From: Chrysopilus asiliformis
Lineage: Eukaryota > Arthropoda > Insecta > Diptera > Rhagionidae
DNA: 64,000 bases
Assembly: GCA_964034945.1 (NCBI GenBank)
Contig: OZ035962.1
Coordinates: 114,515,234-114,579,233 of the forward strand
Reading direction: 5' to 3'
Made by a program: the position numbers and the translations under genes. The notes under the pieces were generated by a model, which was not told where the DNA came from, ran no database searches, and saw only the letters and a program-made list of their open reading frames with translations. Of this stretch, positions 48,201 through 58,173 are shown piece by piece (position 1 is the first letter of the stretch; each line of letters opens with the position of its first letter).

Positions 48201-50045
48201 TTAATGTTGCCTGATTTGTGAGTGCCATAATTTGCTAAATTGGGAGCACTTTTTCAAGACCTTGGAAGGTCTCTGCGATATCAAACTTAGATATTTTCAA
48301 ATGTAAAAAATTAACGACATCTGGGGAAGATTCCTTTTTTGTGTGATGTATTGCAAAATAAAGATTTAAGGTGCTAAACGACTTGTAGCTACTTCACTAA
48401 CCGTCCCTTTTTACTTTCCTCTGCTATATAAAGTACTTAGCTTGCATACCCGTCGTTGCCGGGTTAAGTTTTTTCAATTTTTTTTATGGTCTATGTTGGA
48501 GCTAAACTTTGGGCCAATCGGCTCGGTAGTTTCCTCGCGAAAGAGTAACATAGACGGAAAACTAAGTTTCGAGATGATTTTACCCCCTCCCCTTACTCCC
48601 CCCACCTCTCGGGCTACTATTTAGTATGTTAAAGCTGGACCCCCGACGAACATCTATGCCAAATTTCAGGTCATTTTTATGTATCTCTAACAACTCTAAA
48701 GATTCAACGGTTTTTATGTATTTCTAACAACTCTCAAGATATTTCAAAAAAATTAAGTTTTGAAAATTTTGCGAAAATTAAGTGCTTTCTGAAAAAGTTC
48801 ATAAAACGAAAATTTAAAGAATATAATATTTTCAGAAATCAATAAAATTTTGTTTTGTTAAAAACCAGAAGGTAATGCAACATAAGAGATATATATTATT
48901 GCCATTTTTTGTTGGTTTTTGAATAGATTAAAAATACTATTTGTAGTGTTTTCAATCAATCTTTATATGCGTATATACGTTTAGCATATGGCCATATTTC
49001 ATTGTTAAATAATACCGTAAAATTTATATGTACATGAGTATCTGGTTTATTGTCCTTGCAAAGTGTTGAACGTCGGATAAGATTTTTTTTATTAATCAAT
49101 TCATTAATTACCTTTCTGTTCGTAACTCGGACTGATAGCATCGAAAACGAATTTCCTTGGTGACTTTGGGCTACGTCTGGGTGATGATTGATTTTCATAA
49201 AAATAGGGCGCTTTAGGGCTTCGCGATCCAGTTGGCGTTTGATAGAACGATGACGTATCATCATCATCATTGGCATACGTTGTCGTTATTTTCGGGCTAC
49301 GAGGTGGATTTTCATATTTTGGGCTACGTTGATCATAGTTAAATGATCTTGTTGATATCGATGGGCTACGCGGCTCATAATATCCAACAGCGATAGGCTT
49401 ATTAAATTTTCTAAACAAAAGAACACTTGATAACAATTTCACTAAGATTGTGTCCCCATGTTTAAGGTCCCGTTTACGCTGGCAATTTTTTTCCTGAATT
49501 TCCTCGCGAATTCTATTCATGTATCGCAAAATAAATTTACTTAGCACAAGTTGTCAAAATGTGAAATTTTTCTATTCGTTTTATATGAAAAAACTTGAGT
49601 TATGATACAAAATAAACGGTGGTACAACATGAATTTAGTGTCGAAAAATAAAATTCGCGGAATAAAGTATCAGGTGTAAACGATCCCTTAGACACTAATT
49701 CTATAAAAAAAACATATTTTTACGTTTTAAGTTTGAATATATATAGGCATCTAATATTCAAAATATTAATTTTTCGTAATTTTAACTTCAAAGCTCTTCA
49801 TGCCTAATTTTAAAACAATTAAAGCTAGTATAATATTTATATGTACAATTTATATGTACATGTAATGAATTTACTTACCTAGGTGACTTTGGACTTTTCG
49901 GCTGAGACTGCGATATGGTAGGTGAGTGTGGTGAGATATTTTGGCACGGATCAAATAAATCTATCGGTGGTGTACCACAGTCATCGTCCCAAGATTCCTG
50001 TTGAATTTTGGGCGCTCGTGGACTTGGTGGTTGACAAGAAGACAT
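36128..50045 (-). CDS. Rgk1: RGK-family small GTPase, Rgk1-like, 11 coding exons, 782 aa
   Basis: Ras-related GTPase of the RGK (Rad/Gem/Rem) family. Members of this family bind calcium-channel beta subunits, restrain voltage-gated calcium channels at the plasma membrane, and affect the cytoskeleton. Eleven exons with GT..AG boundaries join in one frame of 2,349 nt including the stop. Residues 1-160 are Ser-Pro rich; 160-566 are low-complexity Ser/Asn/Thr/Arg sequence ending in a proline run; the G domain spans about 567-728. Visible motifs are the P-loop GDAGVGKT (573-580), an atypical G3 (FIDHPSIEM, 621-629, replacing DTAGQ), NKAD (681-684) and ETS (709-711). The C-terminus ends KSKSCENLHVL, with the RGK-typical Cys seven residues from the end and no CAAX box. 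Start chosen: the only ATG in the open part of the first exon (50045), G at -3; an in-frame TAA lies further upstream. An upstream non-coding or alternative first exon cannot be excluded. The paralogue name rests on remembered similarity to fly Rgk1. Confidence 0.95.
36478..36578 (-). CDS. Rgk1: Rgk exon 10 (G5 exon, aa 695-728)
   Basis: Encodes EGKGLAASRDAKFIETSSG then IQHNVDELLVGVLKQ, completing the G domain; ETS at 709-711 is the G5 motif. Acceptor TTAATTCGCAG|AA, donor AAACAG|GTAAGT, phase 0. Confidence 0.98.
37978..38014. repeat. Perfect 14-bp hairpin in Rgk intron 9
   Basis: GTTCTTGTTTGTAA and TTACAAACAAGAAC flank a loop of about 9 bases. No flanking duplication was noted. The rest of intron 9 (36579-39022) shows only AT-rich sequence, including a short tandem GCGTTAAATTAAATTC-type repeat near 37503. 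Confidence 0.6.
39023..39215 (-). CDS. Rgk1: Rgk exon 9 (G4 exon, aa 631-695)
   Basis: Encodes VENSLSTYEPHACVVAYSVV, then DRNSFRIAEEIINYLWQEN, then VILVGNKADLARSRVITTP. NKAD (681-684) is the guanine-specificity motif. Acceptor AATTAAAAG|GTT, donor CCCCAG|GTAAAA with codon G|AA split. Confidence 0.98.
39456..39547 (-). CDS. Rgk1: Rgk exon 8 (G3 region, aa 600-630)
   Basis: Encodes DDEFGEKTVSILLDDEES then ELVFIDHPSIEMS. In Ras the G3 motif is DTAGQ; here only Asp623 remains in FIDHPSIEM, typical of RGK proteins, which lack the canonical catalytic Gln. Donor GAGT|GTAAGA, phase 0. Confidence 0.97.
39727..39827 (-). CDS. Rgk1: Rgk exon 7 (P-loop exon, aa 566-600)
   Basis: Encodes YRIVMLGDAGVGKTALVSQF followed by MTSEYMHTYDASL. 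GDAGVGKT is the G1/P-loop that binds GTP phosphates; Lys579 and Thr580 are the usual catalytic-site positions. Acceptor TATTAG|A, donor TTTAG|GTATTT with codon G|AT split. Confidence 0.98.
39912..40019 (-). CDS. Rgk1: Rgk exon 6 (aa 530-566)
   Basis: Acceptor ATATTTAG|G leads into ASERSPFDGSCCGAGY and ends SPTDSEPPPPP with split Arg codon AG|A at donor CCCAG|GTACGT. The proline run marks the linker just before the GTPase domain. Intron 6 is only 84 bp. Confidence 0.94.
41477..41660 (-). CDS. Rgk1: Rgk exon 5 (aa 469-530)
   Basis: Begins VPDHIRPRVCSLPDRPYNPR after acceptor GAATGTAG|TA and runs through DDLYRLRHFSISKG to SRRSRSNTSVNSTTS. The last codon is split AG|G at donor AGTAG|GTGAGT. This arginine/serine segment directly precedes the G domain region and is one of the better conserved parts of fly RGK N-termini as I recall them. 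Confidence 0.95.
42122..42250. mobile_element. MITE-like repeat in Rgk intron 4
   Basis: Left GGCCCGTTTGCGCG is roughly mirrored by GGTGCAAACGGC on the right. The right end GCTAAGTTTTGTTGGTGCAAACG recurs with one change near 44320, so it is part of a dispersed family. Confidence 0.45.
42262..42377. repeat. Foldback with internal GAGTTAAGG repeats, Rgk intron 4
   Basis: AATTTATTCACTAGGAGTTAA at the left is the exact inverse of TTAACTCCTAGTGAATAAATT at the right. Between them GAGTTAAGGGAGTTA is present twice with related GAGTTAGTGAG copies. It lies directly next to the 42122-42250 element and may belong to the same insertion. Confidence 0.65.
43210..43567. repeat. Dispersed repeat with two internal units, Rgk intron 4
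   Basis: CCCCCTCCCCTTACTCCC followed by CTATGTTGG and ATGCCAAATTTCA occurs twice here (near 43259 and 43423), about 165 bp apart. The same sequence family appears a third time at 48430-48690 in intron 2 of the same gene. Open frames across it are not conserved between copies. Confidence 0.6.
43568..44059. mobile_element. 492-bp element with 13-bp inverted ends, Rgk intron 4
   Basis: Left end ACCCGTATGGTGA (43568-43580) is the exact inverse of right end TCACCATACGGGT (44047-44059). The interior includes a GTCCGTCCGTCTGTCTGTCT stretch and about 100 bp (CTCGAAAACGGT... onward) clearly related to the interior of the Helitron at 61110-61529. Non-coding; nested or composite origin is likely. Confidence 0.6.
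44444..44952. mobile_element. 509-bp foldback element, TAA target duplication, Rgk intron 4
   Basis: Ends TGCCCTAAACACATGTGCAG and CTGCACATGTGTTTAGGGCA are perfect inverses, followed inward by a further inverted CTGCATGCAG segment. TAA flanks both sides (44441-44443 and 44953-44955). The three-base TWA duplication fits the PIF/Harbinger group, though the TGC terminus is not diagnostic. No transposase is encoded. Confidence 0.75.
46429..46738 (-). CDS. Rgk1: Rgk exon 4 (aa 366-469)
   Basis: Acceptor GGTACAG|GTT starts VLHSSHSTLDRTCSDS and the exon continues through a basic cluster MPRRRRGSSK and RRSSRES to RRTSNFLELP. The last codon is split G|TA at donor CCCG|GTGAGT. The RRSSRES and RRTSNF stretches are plausible basophilic kinase and 14-3-3-type sites, which RGK proteins are known to have; the specific residues are inference. 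The next intron is about 4.8 kb and full of repeats. Confidence 0.95.
46842..47225. mobile_element. 384-bp near-perfect foldback MITE in Rgk intron 3
   Basis: Two arms of 184 bp (46842-47025 and 47042-47225) are inverse copies with apparently one mismatch (47001 against 47066), separated by a 16-base loop. Ends are TGCTACATTTACACG... and its inverse, flanked by TTA on both sides (46839-46841 and 47226-47228). It makes up most of the 499-bp intron 3 and ends about 10 bp from the exon-3 donor. TGC termini and the TWA duplication resemble the element at 44444-44952. Confidence 0.9.
47238..47866 (-). CDS. Rgk1: Rgk exon 3 (aa 156-365)
   Basis: The largest exon. Acceptor TTCAACAG|GT gives GKKFEYYEPMTPEDEE; the middle is low-complexity Ser/Asn/Thr/His sequence with a threonine-methionine run; it ends NITSNPGYQ at donor TATCAG|GTACAG, phase 0. 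The donor lies only 10-13 bp from a 384-bp foldback element in intron 3. Confidence 0.94.
48430..48690. repeat. Dispersed repeat fragment in Rgk intron 2
   Basis: Shares CTATGTTGG, GGCCAATCGG, AAAACTAAGTTTCGA, ACCCCCTCCCCTTACTCCC and CATCTATGCCAAATTTCAGG, in that order, with the repeat at 43210-43567. One unit only; its edges are not clear. Confidence 0.6.
49112..49410 (-). CDS. Rgk1: Rgk exon 2 (aa 56-156)
   Basis: Acceptor TTTTGTTTAG|A continues the split Arg codon into KFNKPIAVGYYEPRSPS. The exon carries repeated RSPK/SPR motifs and an acidic patch NDDDDTSS, and ends SPSYEQK with codon G|GT split at donor AAAG|GTAATT. The next intron (1,245 bp) contains a dispersed repeat fragment at 48430-48690. 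Confidence 0.93.
49879..50045 (-). CDS. Rgk1: Rgk exon 1 (aa 1-56)
   Basis: Begins MSSCQPPSPRAPK and ends KSPKSPR, with the last Arg codon split AG|A. The donor reads CCTAG|GTAAGT. Rich in Ser-Pro dipeptides. Start codon context is TCTGAAATG. The intron that follows is 468 bp. Confidence 0.85.
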
Positions 50046-51465
50046 TTCAGAAGTTAACTTTTCCAATACAAAGAACACATAAAAATTACTTGCCCCGCGG
50101 CAATCTTATTATTAACTCCATTATTCACAAAACACTTAGTACGAATAGACTTAACACTTTCTTTTTTTCATAGCTCAATCCATGTGTAATAATATTATTC
50201 GATAACACGAAATATTATTCGATAGGATGAAATATCTTTAAAACTTATTAGGAATTCTCACTTTAAATTGTTTTACTTCACAAATTTTCTATTGCATTAA
50301 AAGGAAAGAAAAGAAAATTAATGGATTCTTAATCCATTTGCAAAGGCGCCGATCCAGGTGGAGTCATAAAAATGTTTTAAAACATAAAAAAAATGTTACT
50401 TTAGTTATTTTTTGCCATAAAACTTAAAAAAAAATCACAACTCTTGTTATTTACATAATAAAGAATTCAAGGATCTGTTATGATAACACAAATGCGCACA
50501 GGGATTTCAGTTTTGCGGGAATAAAAACATTCGGAGGCATCGAAAAATGGGTTGCACGATTTTTAGCAGTACATTTAATGAGTTCTGGTGGCCGAAAAGT
50601 TAATTTTAGGGGAGTGAGGGTGGGACATTTAGCAATTTTTGTTTTTCCAGTGGTATTCTTGTATTTTTCAATTGCGGTTTGAAATTTTTTTCATAGTGGT
50701 TCGAAATTTTCGAAAAAAAAAAATTAGGACGTCACTGCGCGGCTTTCGTGGTAAAGTGACTTAATTTTAAATATGTTTTGGAAAGTTATTCTTCTCTCAA
50801 CCGGCCAGTAACATATGAAAGTCACAATATGAAATCTTAGTGATCGCATATATGCATTTAGTTAGCTAAAGTAACACACCGGAACATACTATATTTTAAA
50901 ATTTTACATTGTCATGGGAAATTTTTCCCGCACGATTTGCTTACATTTGGTCAATATTTTTTTTTCTTTTTGAATTTTGTTATATAGCTAACTCCTTAAA
51001 TACTTTCCTGCAAAATTTCAGCCCGAAATTCGAAAAATTGCCCAAGTTACAGGCTTTGATGCGCATATGTTATCTTTAAAGAGGACTTGATCTTAAAAGA
51101 GGATGTTGGCTCGATTCCATCGATTTGAAATCTTTACTGTGAATTAGAAAGGGTCCTTTATGGTGTTAACTAGGAAAAATGGGATACGTTGTGTACTTTT
51201 TTTTTAAATCTTACGGTATTTTTCAAAAATATCAAAATTTTGAATTTGTATAGAAGCAATTTATTCAACTGAACTGACGCTATAATCCCATTAGTTTCCA
51301 AAAAAATGGATAGTTTGGAGTGTCGATATCACACCAGCAAAAAAGAAATGCTTTCCTCATCAAAAAAGAAATGCTGACCTATATTTTGAGGAAATCCTTG
51401 GAAAATTAGGCCACAGTACAATAAAATCATTGTCAAATATTTTGTTTGACCTAAAAATTCAAAAG
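50046..51465. other. Upstream region of Rgk, no exon recognised
   Basis: Would contain the 5' UTR and promoter if translation starts at 50045. The stretch is AT-rich; I could not pick a TATA box or a further coding exon with confidence. Phrases such as CCTGCAAAATTTCAGCCCGAAA near 51006 resemble old dispersed repeats. Confidence 0.4.
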
Positions 51466-51467
51466 TA

Positions 51468-51736
51468 CACTGAGAGAAAAGAATGGCGCCAAATGATATG
51501 TAAGAATGATTTTACTTTTTCACCATAAAATGGTGAAAATATATGTAGTAAATATATTTGAAAAGTATGATTTTATCCTTCCACAGAATAAGTTTGTATT
51601 TGAAAATTATATTATATATGAACATACAATTTTATATTGGAAATATAATAACACAATTGAACATTTCACACGAAAAATTTACATCACTGAAATTTACAAT
51701 GCAAATATTGCATTGTATTTTTTTTTTTTCTCAGTG
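51468..51736. mobile_element. 269-bp MITE with TA target duplication
   Basis: Left end CACTGAGAGAAAA and right end TTTTTTCTCAGTG are inverted, flanked by TA on each side (51466-51467 and 51737-51738). The body is AT-rich and non-coding. TA duplication suggests the Tc1/mariner superfamily. Confidence 0.7.
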
Positions 51737-51738
51737 TA

Positions 51739-54446
51739 ACCACGTTTTAATTTTTTTTAAAATATGCTTGATCTGTAAATTAATAAAGATTTTAACTTCT
51801 TTGATCCAATAGTATTAAAGCCAGAAGAGTTTTCGATCTTTAGCAACCCAGACGCGTTCTTAAATTTAAATTTTTTTTTAAAACTTTTTTTAAAAAAATA
51901 CGATTAAACGCCCCACTACTATCAAAAATTTAATAGGACTAATTGATCTGTGACGAGAGCATTTGTTGCGACAATTTAACTAGCTATTATAGTTATTTAT
52001 GCACAATAAATTAAAAATGCCATATAATCGAGGGTTTTTAATTTTTGAACGACCATACAAAAAACGAGGGTCCGTACAAATTTTTGGAGGGCCCTATAAT
52101 AGCGAGTTCTATATAATCGCAAATCCATGACAAAAAGGCACAACATCTTAAGTCAATTTTCAGACGAAGCCAAAGTGGTCTGTATGGAAACGTATATTTG
52201 ATGCGAAATGGTTTCGATAGAAACAAAAATATTTATCGAAATAAAAATATTAAAAGCACATGGCATTCTAATACTAAAACTCTACTCGCATCGTGGTAAT
52301 ATCTGCATACAATCACCTCTTAAATTGTTCGTTGCAAAAAAATCGTTAAAAATCATAGAATATCTCGCGACCGGTCACTAAATAACAATTTAGTGAAACA
52401 GAATGCATACATACATTTTGAAATTCCGTTAGCTTCCCAGAGAATTGATAAAATAGAAAGTTTTTTCTATTAATTAGAATATTCCAAAAAAGAATAAATC
52501 ACGGTTAAAAGTGAAATTTCTACTCTATTTAGATTTCACAGCTGTAGTTCAAGTAATGTTTAAGAAATCTTGTCCACTGATTGATACAAAGATAAAAAAA
52601 CCATATCTAACGGCTTGGATACACGTCTGGTATGTAAATTTTTTTTACAAATCCTAAGGTCGAAAGAGGTCGATGGAAATAAAAAATGCTTTTTTATTTA
52701 TTTATTTGATTGAACCATAGCAAATGGTTTTTATACCAGAATTTTAGTTTATTTCCATTTCTGAAATTTTCTTTAGGAAACAAAACTTGATGCAAAAATC
52801 TAAGTTTTTCAATTTCATATAGAAGATAAATAATAAAAATCGTCTAAAATCCTATATTACAGAATCTGGTTTAAAATAGAACATTGTTAAATTGACTACT
52901 TTCATAATGATCAATTGCCATCGGCAATGAAAAACGCTACCTATTACAAGTTGTTTATCGGTTATAAAAAAAAATAAAGTGTGCCTGAATCAACACAAGG
53001 ACAAAAATTTTATTATATCCTCTATTTTAGGTTTTATTTTCAATGTGTTAAAAACAGTGTGTAGAAAAACGCGATCAGCGGACATTTTTTTACTAGGAAG
53101 TTCTTCGTTTCAAATACTACTGTAATAGCTCGGAATAGTTACAAAAAGCAACTTATTTTCTTTTAGTACTATGTCTTAGCTAAAATTAAGTTCAATATAA
53201 AAACTATACAAAAATCTTTAGAAATCATTGGTAAATGCCAAAAAGCGAAAACTTAATGTAAAAAAGCGAATCGCGTGCTATAACATAATTAAACCCATTT
53301 CGAAATGAGAATAGAGACGGTCAGAACAGATTGTAAGTAAGCATATAAGTTTATATTCAAAACTTGTCAAATAATGTCACTAAAATATCGAATATTTTCA
53401 GTGTGTTGTAACCATTTATAGTTTCTTTATATTATTATGTATCTCATACATTTAAATGCATTTAAAAAAAATATTTTAACACTAGCCACAATAGTTTAAA
53501 AATTCACAGTAATTTGTTATAAGATTGTTGTGGTATTTATTCGAATGATTCACAAGCACATATATCTACTTGTTATACGCACTAATGAATTCAACAAGTG
53601 TAAAAAATATATAAAACAAAAAACTTTTGAGGGATTATTCTATACAAATATTGAAAAATGCCTTTATTATGTTCTATCGAAACGTTATACAGCTTATCGC
53701 GAGTAAGACTGAACTCAAAAAGCTCAACTGGTTCTTCTTATTCACTTTTTTGCTAACGAAAACTATTTCAAAACTGCATTGCTCTTCTGACACTGACACA
53801 TTATTCCAGACCCTTTTCCAGATGACTTGCGCAATTTGAAGCGAACCAGAACCGACTAAAACCTCTTGCTAAATTTTTCACCATTTTCCAGAGCATAAAC
53901 TGCTTCTAAAGCTTTTCACAACTTTGGAAAATTCCTAAACGTTTGACATCCATTAGACGAATATAGAATGGAATAGAAGCGGGCACCTTTCAGGATTTGT
54001 TTATGTCTTAATTCGAAATAAAAGCAAACAAATAACTGGTGGTTTATAATCATAAAAGATCGCACAGAAATCAATCAGAAGGATATTTCCAGTAAATCAT
54101 AAGTGTTTGTATTGTACTCGTCGTGGGCAATATTTTCATTAGATTGACAAGATTGAAGCATTATTTTAATTAAATATTAATTTTTGTTTAAAAACAACGA
54201 CAATATTAGTTGAACTTTTTTTTCATGATTTTTTGTGATTTTTTGTGAAATTAGATAGTAAGTACCTATACTAATAAATTTTGTTCAAACAAATGTTTTT
54301 TAATAAGACAAATTTCTGTATGTGCTATTAAAGCTATAGAGGCTTAGCTAAATAAATATTAAAGACAATTTGTTAATTTTTATATACAAAAGATCCTAGA
54401 ATTTACATAACATAACTTTGATTATTGAATAACATGAAATTCAAAG
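51739..54446. other. AT-rich intergenic DNA, no gene seen
   Basis: I saw no frame with recognisable protein similarity, no tRNA-like segment and no clear inverted-repeat element. Frames near 52038 and 53627 are short and low in complexity. Confidence 0.5.
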
Positions 54447-54448
54447 TA

Positions 54449-55398
54449 GGGGAAACATGGCCAAAATGACATACTGTTTTCTTTTTCGATAACAACTCTT
54501 TTGTTTTAAGAAAAAACAATATGATAATTCACAAATTATTTCTTTGATTCAATACCAATTCATATTCCATATTATTTAACTTAAGAAAATGCAAATAAAA
54601 AAAATATGATTCAAAATTCGGACACCTACGAAAGTTCGCTTTGTTCATACCTATGGGCAAAACGACATATAAACTATGGACAAAATGACATATCGAAATG
54701 ACATGAGTAATTACACACATAGTTCACAAATAAAATATTTTTCCTCGTTTAACGCATCGGCGCAGCAAGTATTCCTCCTTTGGCGTATCGTCGCAGGAAG
54801 CCCAGCGAAAACATGTCATACATTGTACCCAAGTCTCACCAGGTTTGAATAAAGGTCGTTGCAATAAATGCAGGGACAGTAATTTTCGTCCTCGTTGTCA
54901 GCAGCAAAGTCTACATTATCGATGTCGTCCATAAAAAAAGCTTTGGTGATCTTCCTTTTCTTCTTTTTGGATAGATTTTCCGGTGCATACCTGTGTCGTT
55001 TTGTCCATATTATCAGTATGTCATTTTGTCCATATACTATAATTGAGACTTTCATATAAAAAAAATATTAAAAGCTAACGGTTTTTTTTAAACAAACAAG
55101 TTTATTTCGAAAACAACATAGCAATGTATGTTCTTGCTAAAACATAAACAATTTAAAAAAAAGAAAAGTTACCGAAAATTGAAAAAATGAGATCACTTAA
55201 AAAAAACTTTTTTGGAGTATACAGTTTAACTCTTTTCACTCTGACGCTACTCAGTAGACTGAGCTATTGTTTTCACAGGTTGTTAAACTTCACTAACATC
55301 ACATATTAGGCTAAAAAGGAGATCTGATATATTCGCGGATTTCAAGATATTGCAATGTGTCGTTTTACCCGTATATGTCATTTTGGCCATGTTTCCCC
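54449..55398 (-). mobile_element. 950-bp pogo/Tigger-like DNA transposon, internally deleted
   Basis: Perfect 25-bp terminal inverted repeats begin GGGGAAACATGGCCAAAATG and are flanked by TA (54447-54448 and 55399-55400), the target duplication of the Tc1/mariner/pogo superfamily. Short motifs related to ACAAAATGACATA recur inside, near 54660, 54680, 54995, 55020 and 55355, on both strands. The interior keeps only the 3' end of a transposase gene on the minus strand. Confidence 0.85.
54725..55052 (-). pseudogene. Frameshifted C-terminal transposase fragment (pogo/Tigger type)
   Basis: One frame reads a basic KKKKRKITKAFF, an acidic stretch, then NYCPCIYCNDLYSN. A one-base loss then moves the reading to PGETWVQCMTCFRWASCDD. 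Together they give the Cys-rich C-x2-C ... G-x-x-W-x-x-C-x2-C ... W-x2-C module found at the C-terminus of many pogo/Tigger-type transposases. The DDE catalytic core is missing, so this copy cannot encode active enzyme. Recognition is from the cysteine/tryptophan pattern, not from a search. Confidence 0.7.
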
Positions 55399-55400
55399 TA

Positions 55401-58171
55401 CTGAAGAGATACAAAACTGAATATTTCTCACACTTCCTCATTACTTCAACCCCATCTTTCTGATGCCGCGTTATAGGAGACATATAAAAATGAGGGTTCG
55501 GTTCTAAATCGAGAAAAACTGCATTTTAGGGTGTAACATTTTGATATTTTTTTAATTATATTACTATATGCACATAAAAACATTTCATGACAAACTTAAA
55601 TAAAATTCAACATCATATAAAAGCTAAAAAGATCATGATTTCAAATTCAATAATTAATATTAAAAAGAAACATAATTTAATGCAGACGAATTTTATCCTC
55701 ATCGTCACTTATTATAATTGGTCGAGAACGTTTGAATGGCTTTTTTTTCAAAATCAAAGCTTGATTTATCGATTCATCGGAAGTGCAGTCATTCCGGTAG
55801 TTTAAGGTTTGAAAAAATCTGCCATTAGAGATTGTTAGCTCTTGCTTTGCAAATCTTTATAAATGTTTCGATTATTATTGTCGCCAAATCTGCTTCGTTT
55901 ATTTTATTTTCGTAATTAATTCCAGAATATCATCAACAGTTTTTTTTAGTAAATCCATTGCATCCTACTGTATGTGCAATGTTTACTATGTTACTATAAT
56001 AAAAGGATGGCTTTAATTGAAACAAAAGTTATTTAATACGCAATATTATATTTTTAACTGAACATTCTATCGAATAATTTAATAATGTGAAAAATAAATA
56101 AAAGTAACTGAGTCCTGTGTTAAATTTACAAATCCTACACTATATTCGCCCTGAATTGGCTCAACAACATTTGTTGTTGTATTGGGGATATCCGGATACA
56201 TGCCTCATAATGTCTTTAATACAATAGATGGCGCTGATGCCAATTTAATAAAATTTTAAAAAGCCGAACACGGCTGTTCCATAGTTTGTACGAATGCTTT
56301 AATCGAGTAAATCCTTTAATCGAGCTTTTACATCTTGCTTCTTTGCGCCGTTCTCCAAAAGAATATTTTTACACCTAATTTCAATGTGTGCGTGTCACTT
56401 ACGCAAAATTTTCTGATTCGCAAGTAAACTGTTGAAAGGGAAACACTAAGTAGGACAGAAATAAGTGTGCTGCCGCACGTTTTTTTTTACATTCCGTACT
56501 CTGCTTAGCTCCAGAACATTCACGGAAAGAAATAATAGGACAGAGTCCTAAAAAAAAAGGAATTTACTAGACAGAGAAATTTTTTGGTTATGGCTCTCAA
56601 ACAAAAGGAAATTCACGCTAAAAATAGGAAATGTTCCCAAAATTATAGTAATATTTCCCTATTTTTAGGGAGTCATTGCAGAAGCGTTCACTGTCTCGTT
56701 TGGATTTCACTCCGTGTTAAAAACGTCCTTTTTTGCGATTTTTTATATACTTTTTTGTTGCTTAATAGTTATTTCTTTATTGACTTGAGCTACCCAGCTT
56801 ATTTGTTTCCACTGTTCAAACTAACAAATGAAAATCAGGCTCTTTAACAAATAAAATTTCTCATGTATTTACCAGGGAGAGTAGACCAACATATTTTGCA
56901 AGCGAAAAAAACCTTAAACAAGAAATTTCAATTGTTTGAACCACATCAGGTGTTGTATTGTTGCTAAACTTTTCCTGGGTAGGAGTAAAATTTAGTTAAG
57001 TAAAACCAAGTTCTGCTTTAATCAAATTTTAAAAGGACAAACTGGGACAGGAGTATACGTCGCCATAAAAACGAAACACGATAAAACTTTTACCAAATAA
57101 AAATTACACTTTTTAAAAGGAAAAGGAGAAACTTTTGAACTTCTGTACCCCATATTTCTTGGTAGTCGTTGGATAGTAGTATAACATCCAGCCGAAACAT
57201 TACAACCTCACTCCACATAGTGATTTCGCTATTTCTCCGTCTTGAATCCTGTTTTTGAATTTACATTAAAAGTTTGGCAGCAGAAACTTGACCAACGGAG
57301 GAAAAATAAACTTATTTTGAGAATGGAAGTTTCCTTATGGAATTGAAAAAGAAAGTGAAAAATATGTTGATGAAAATTTGTGACGTAATTTTAGAAAAGA
57401 GCGAACAATTCGTCTTAAAAGCAATCAGGAACCGTCAACACAAAGATGGTTCTATGACCTTTTGATTAAAATACAGATCTAAATGTTTTAATCTTATATA
57501 TTACACGTAAAATTTGAATTACAATTCAAAGAAAAGTCTTGGAGAATCTCTTTTGACGTGGCAAATTCAATTATGATAATCATTTTGTAGAAATAACAAT
57601 TGAAGAAAATTAATTTATAATGGGATGAAATATTTCGTTTGCATTTGGATCAAATTTCGAAATTATTTTTCAGTATTTTTGCTTTTTTCGCATTAAGAAT
57701 TTTTTGAACCTAAAGTCGCAAAATATAGTATTGTACAATTTTTATGACCGTAAAATTCACAACTGTTATTTAGTTTTACAATATCAGCGATGTAAAATTC
57801 TTTATTGTTTTTTTCCCTGAAAAAAAAATTACTGAAGTACAAAAGAAGTTTCATTTTAGCTTAGAAATTTCTTTCGACACGCCAAGCATTTATCAGAACA
57901 TTTCTCTTCTCCAGTTACCAGAAGACTTTTAATGTTGGATTACGGAAATGTGTGCATTTAAAGTCGTCTCGATTATACATAAATTGGATTTTTTTTCATC
58001 GCCTGCCATGAAAATGACACACTTATATTTTTTCCAAACATTTTTGCCCAAAATACCCCAAAAAATTCTGACAAATACCGTCTTCACGGGGCATTTCAAT
58101 GGCAGACGACGAAATAAATTTCAATTGATGTCTAATCGAGACGAATGAGACGAAGTTGTGTTCATCTCGTT
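55401..58171. other. AT-rich intergenic DNA with scattered repeat phrases
   Basis: No gene is recognised. The stretch includes ACGGAAAGAAATAATAGGACAG near 56523, like an inverted-repeat element end, and a CGAACACGGCTGTTCC palindrome near 56265. Short open frames here have no recognisable similarity. Confidence 0.5.
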
Positions 58172-58173
58172 AG

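Noticed and set aside
50046..50080. Earlier Rgk start (GTG at 50078, or ATG at 50080)
   Set aside because: GTG is not a usual start in animals, and the ATG at 50080 is out of frame with the exon. The ATG at 50045 is the only in-frame one after the upstream stop.
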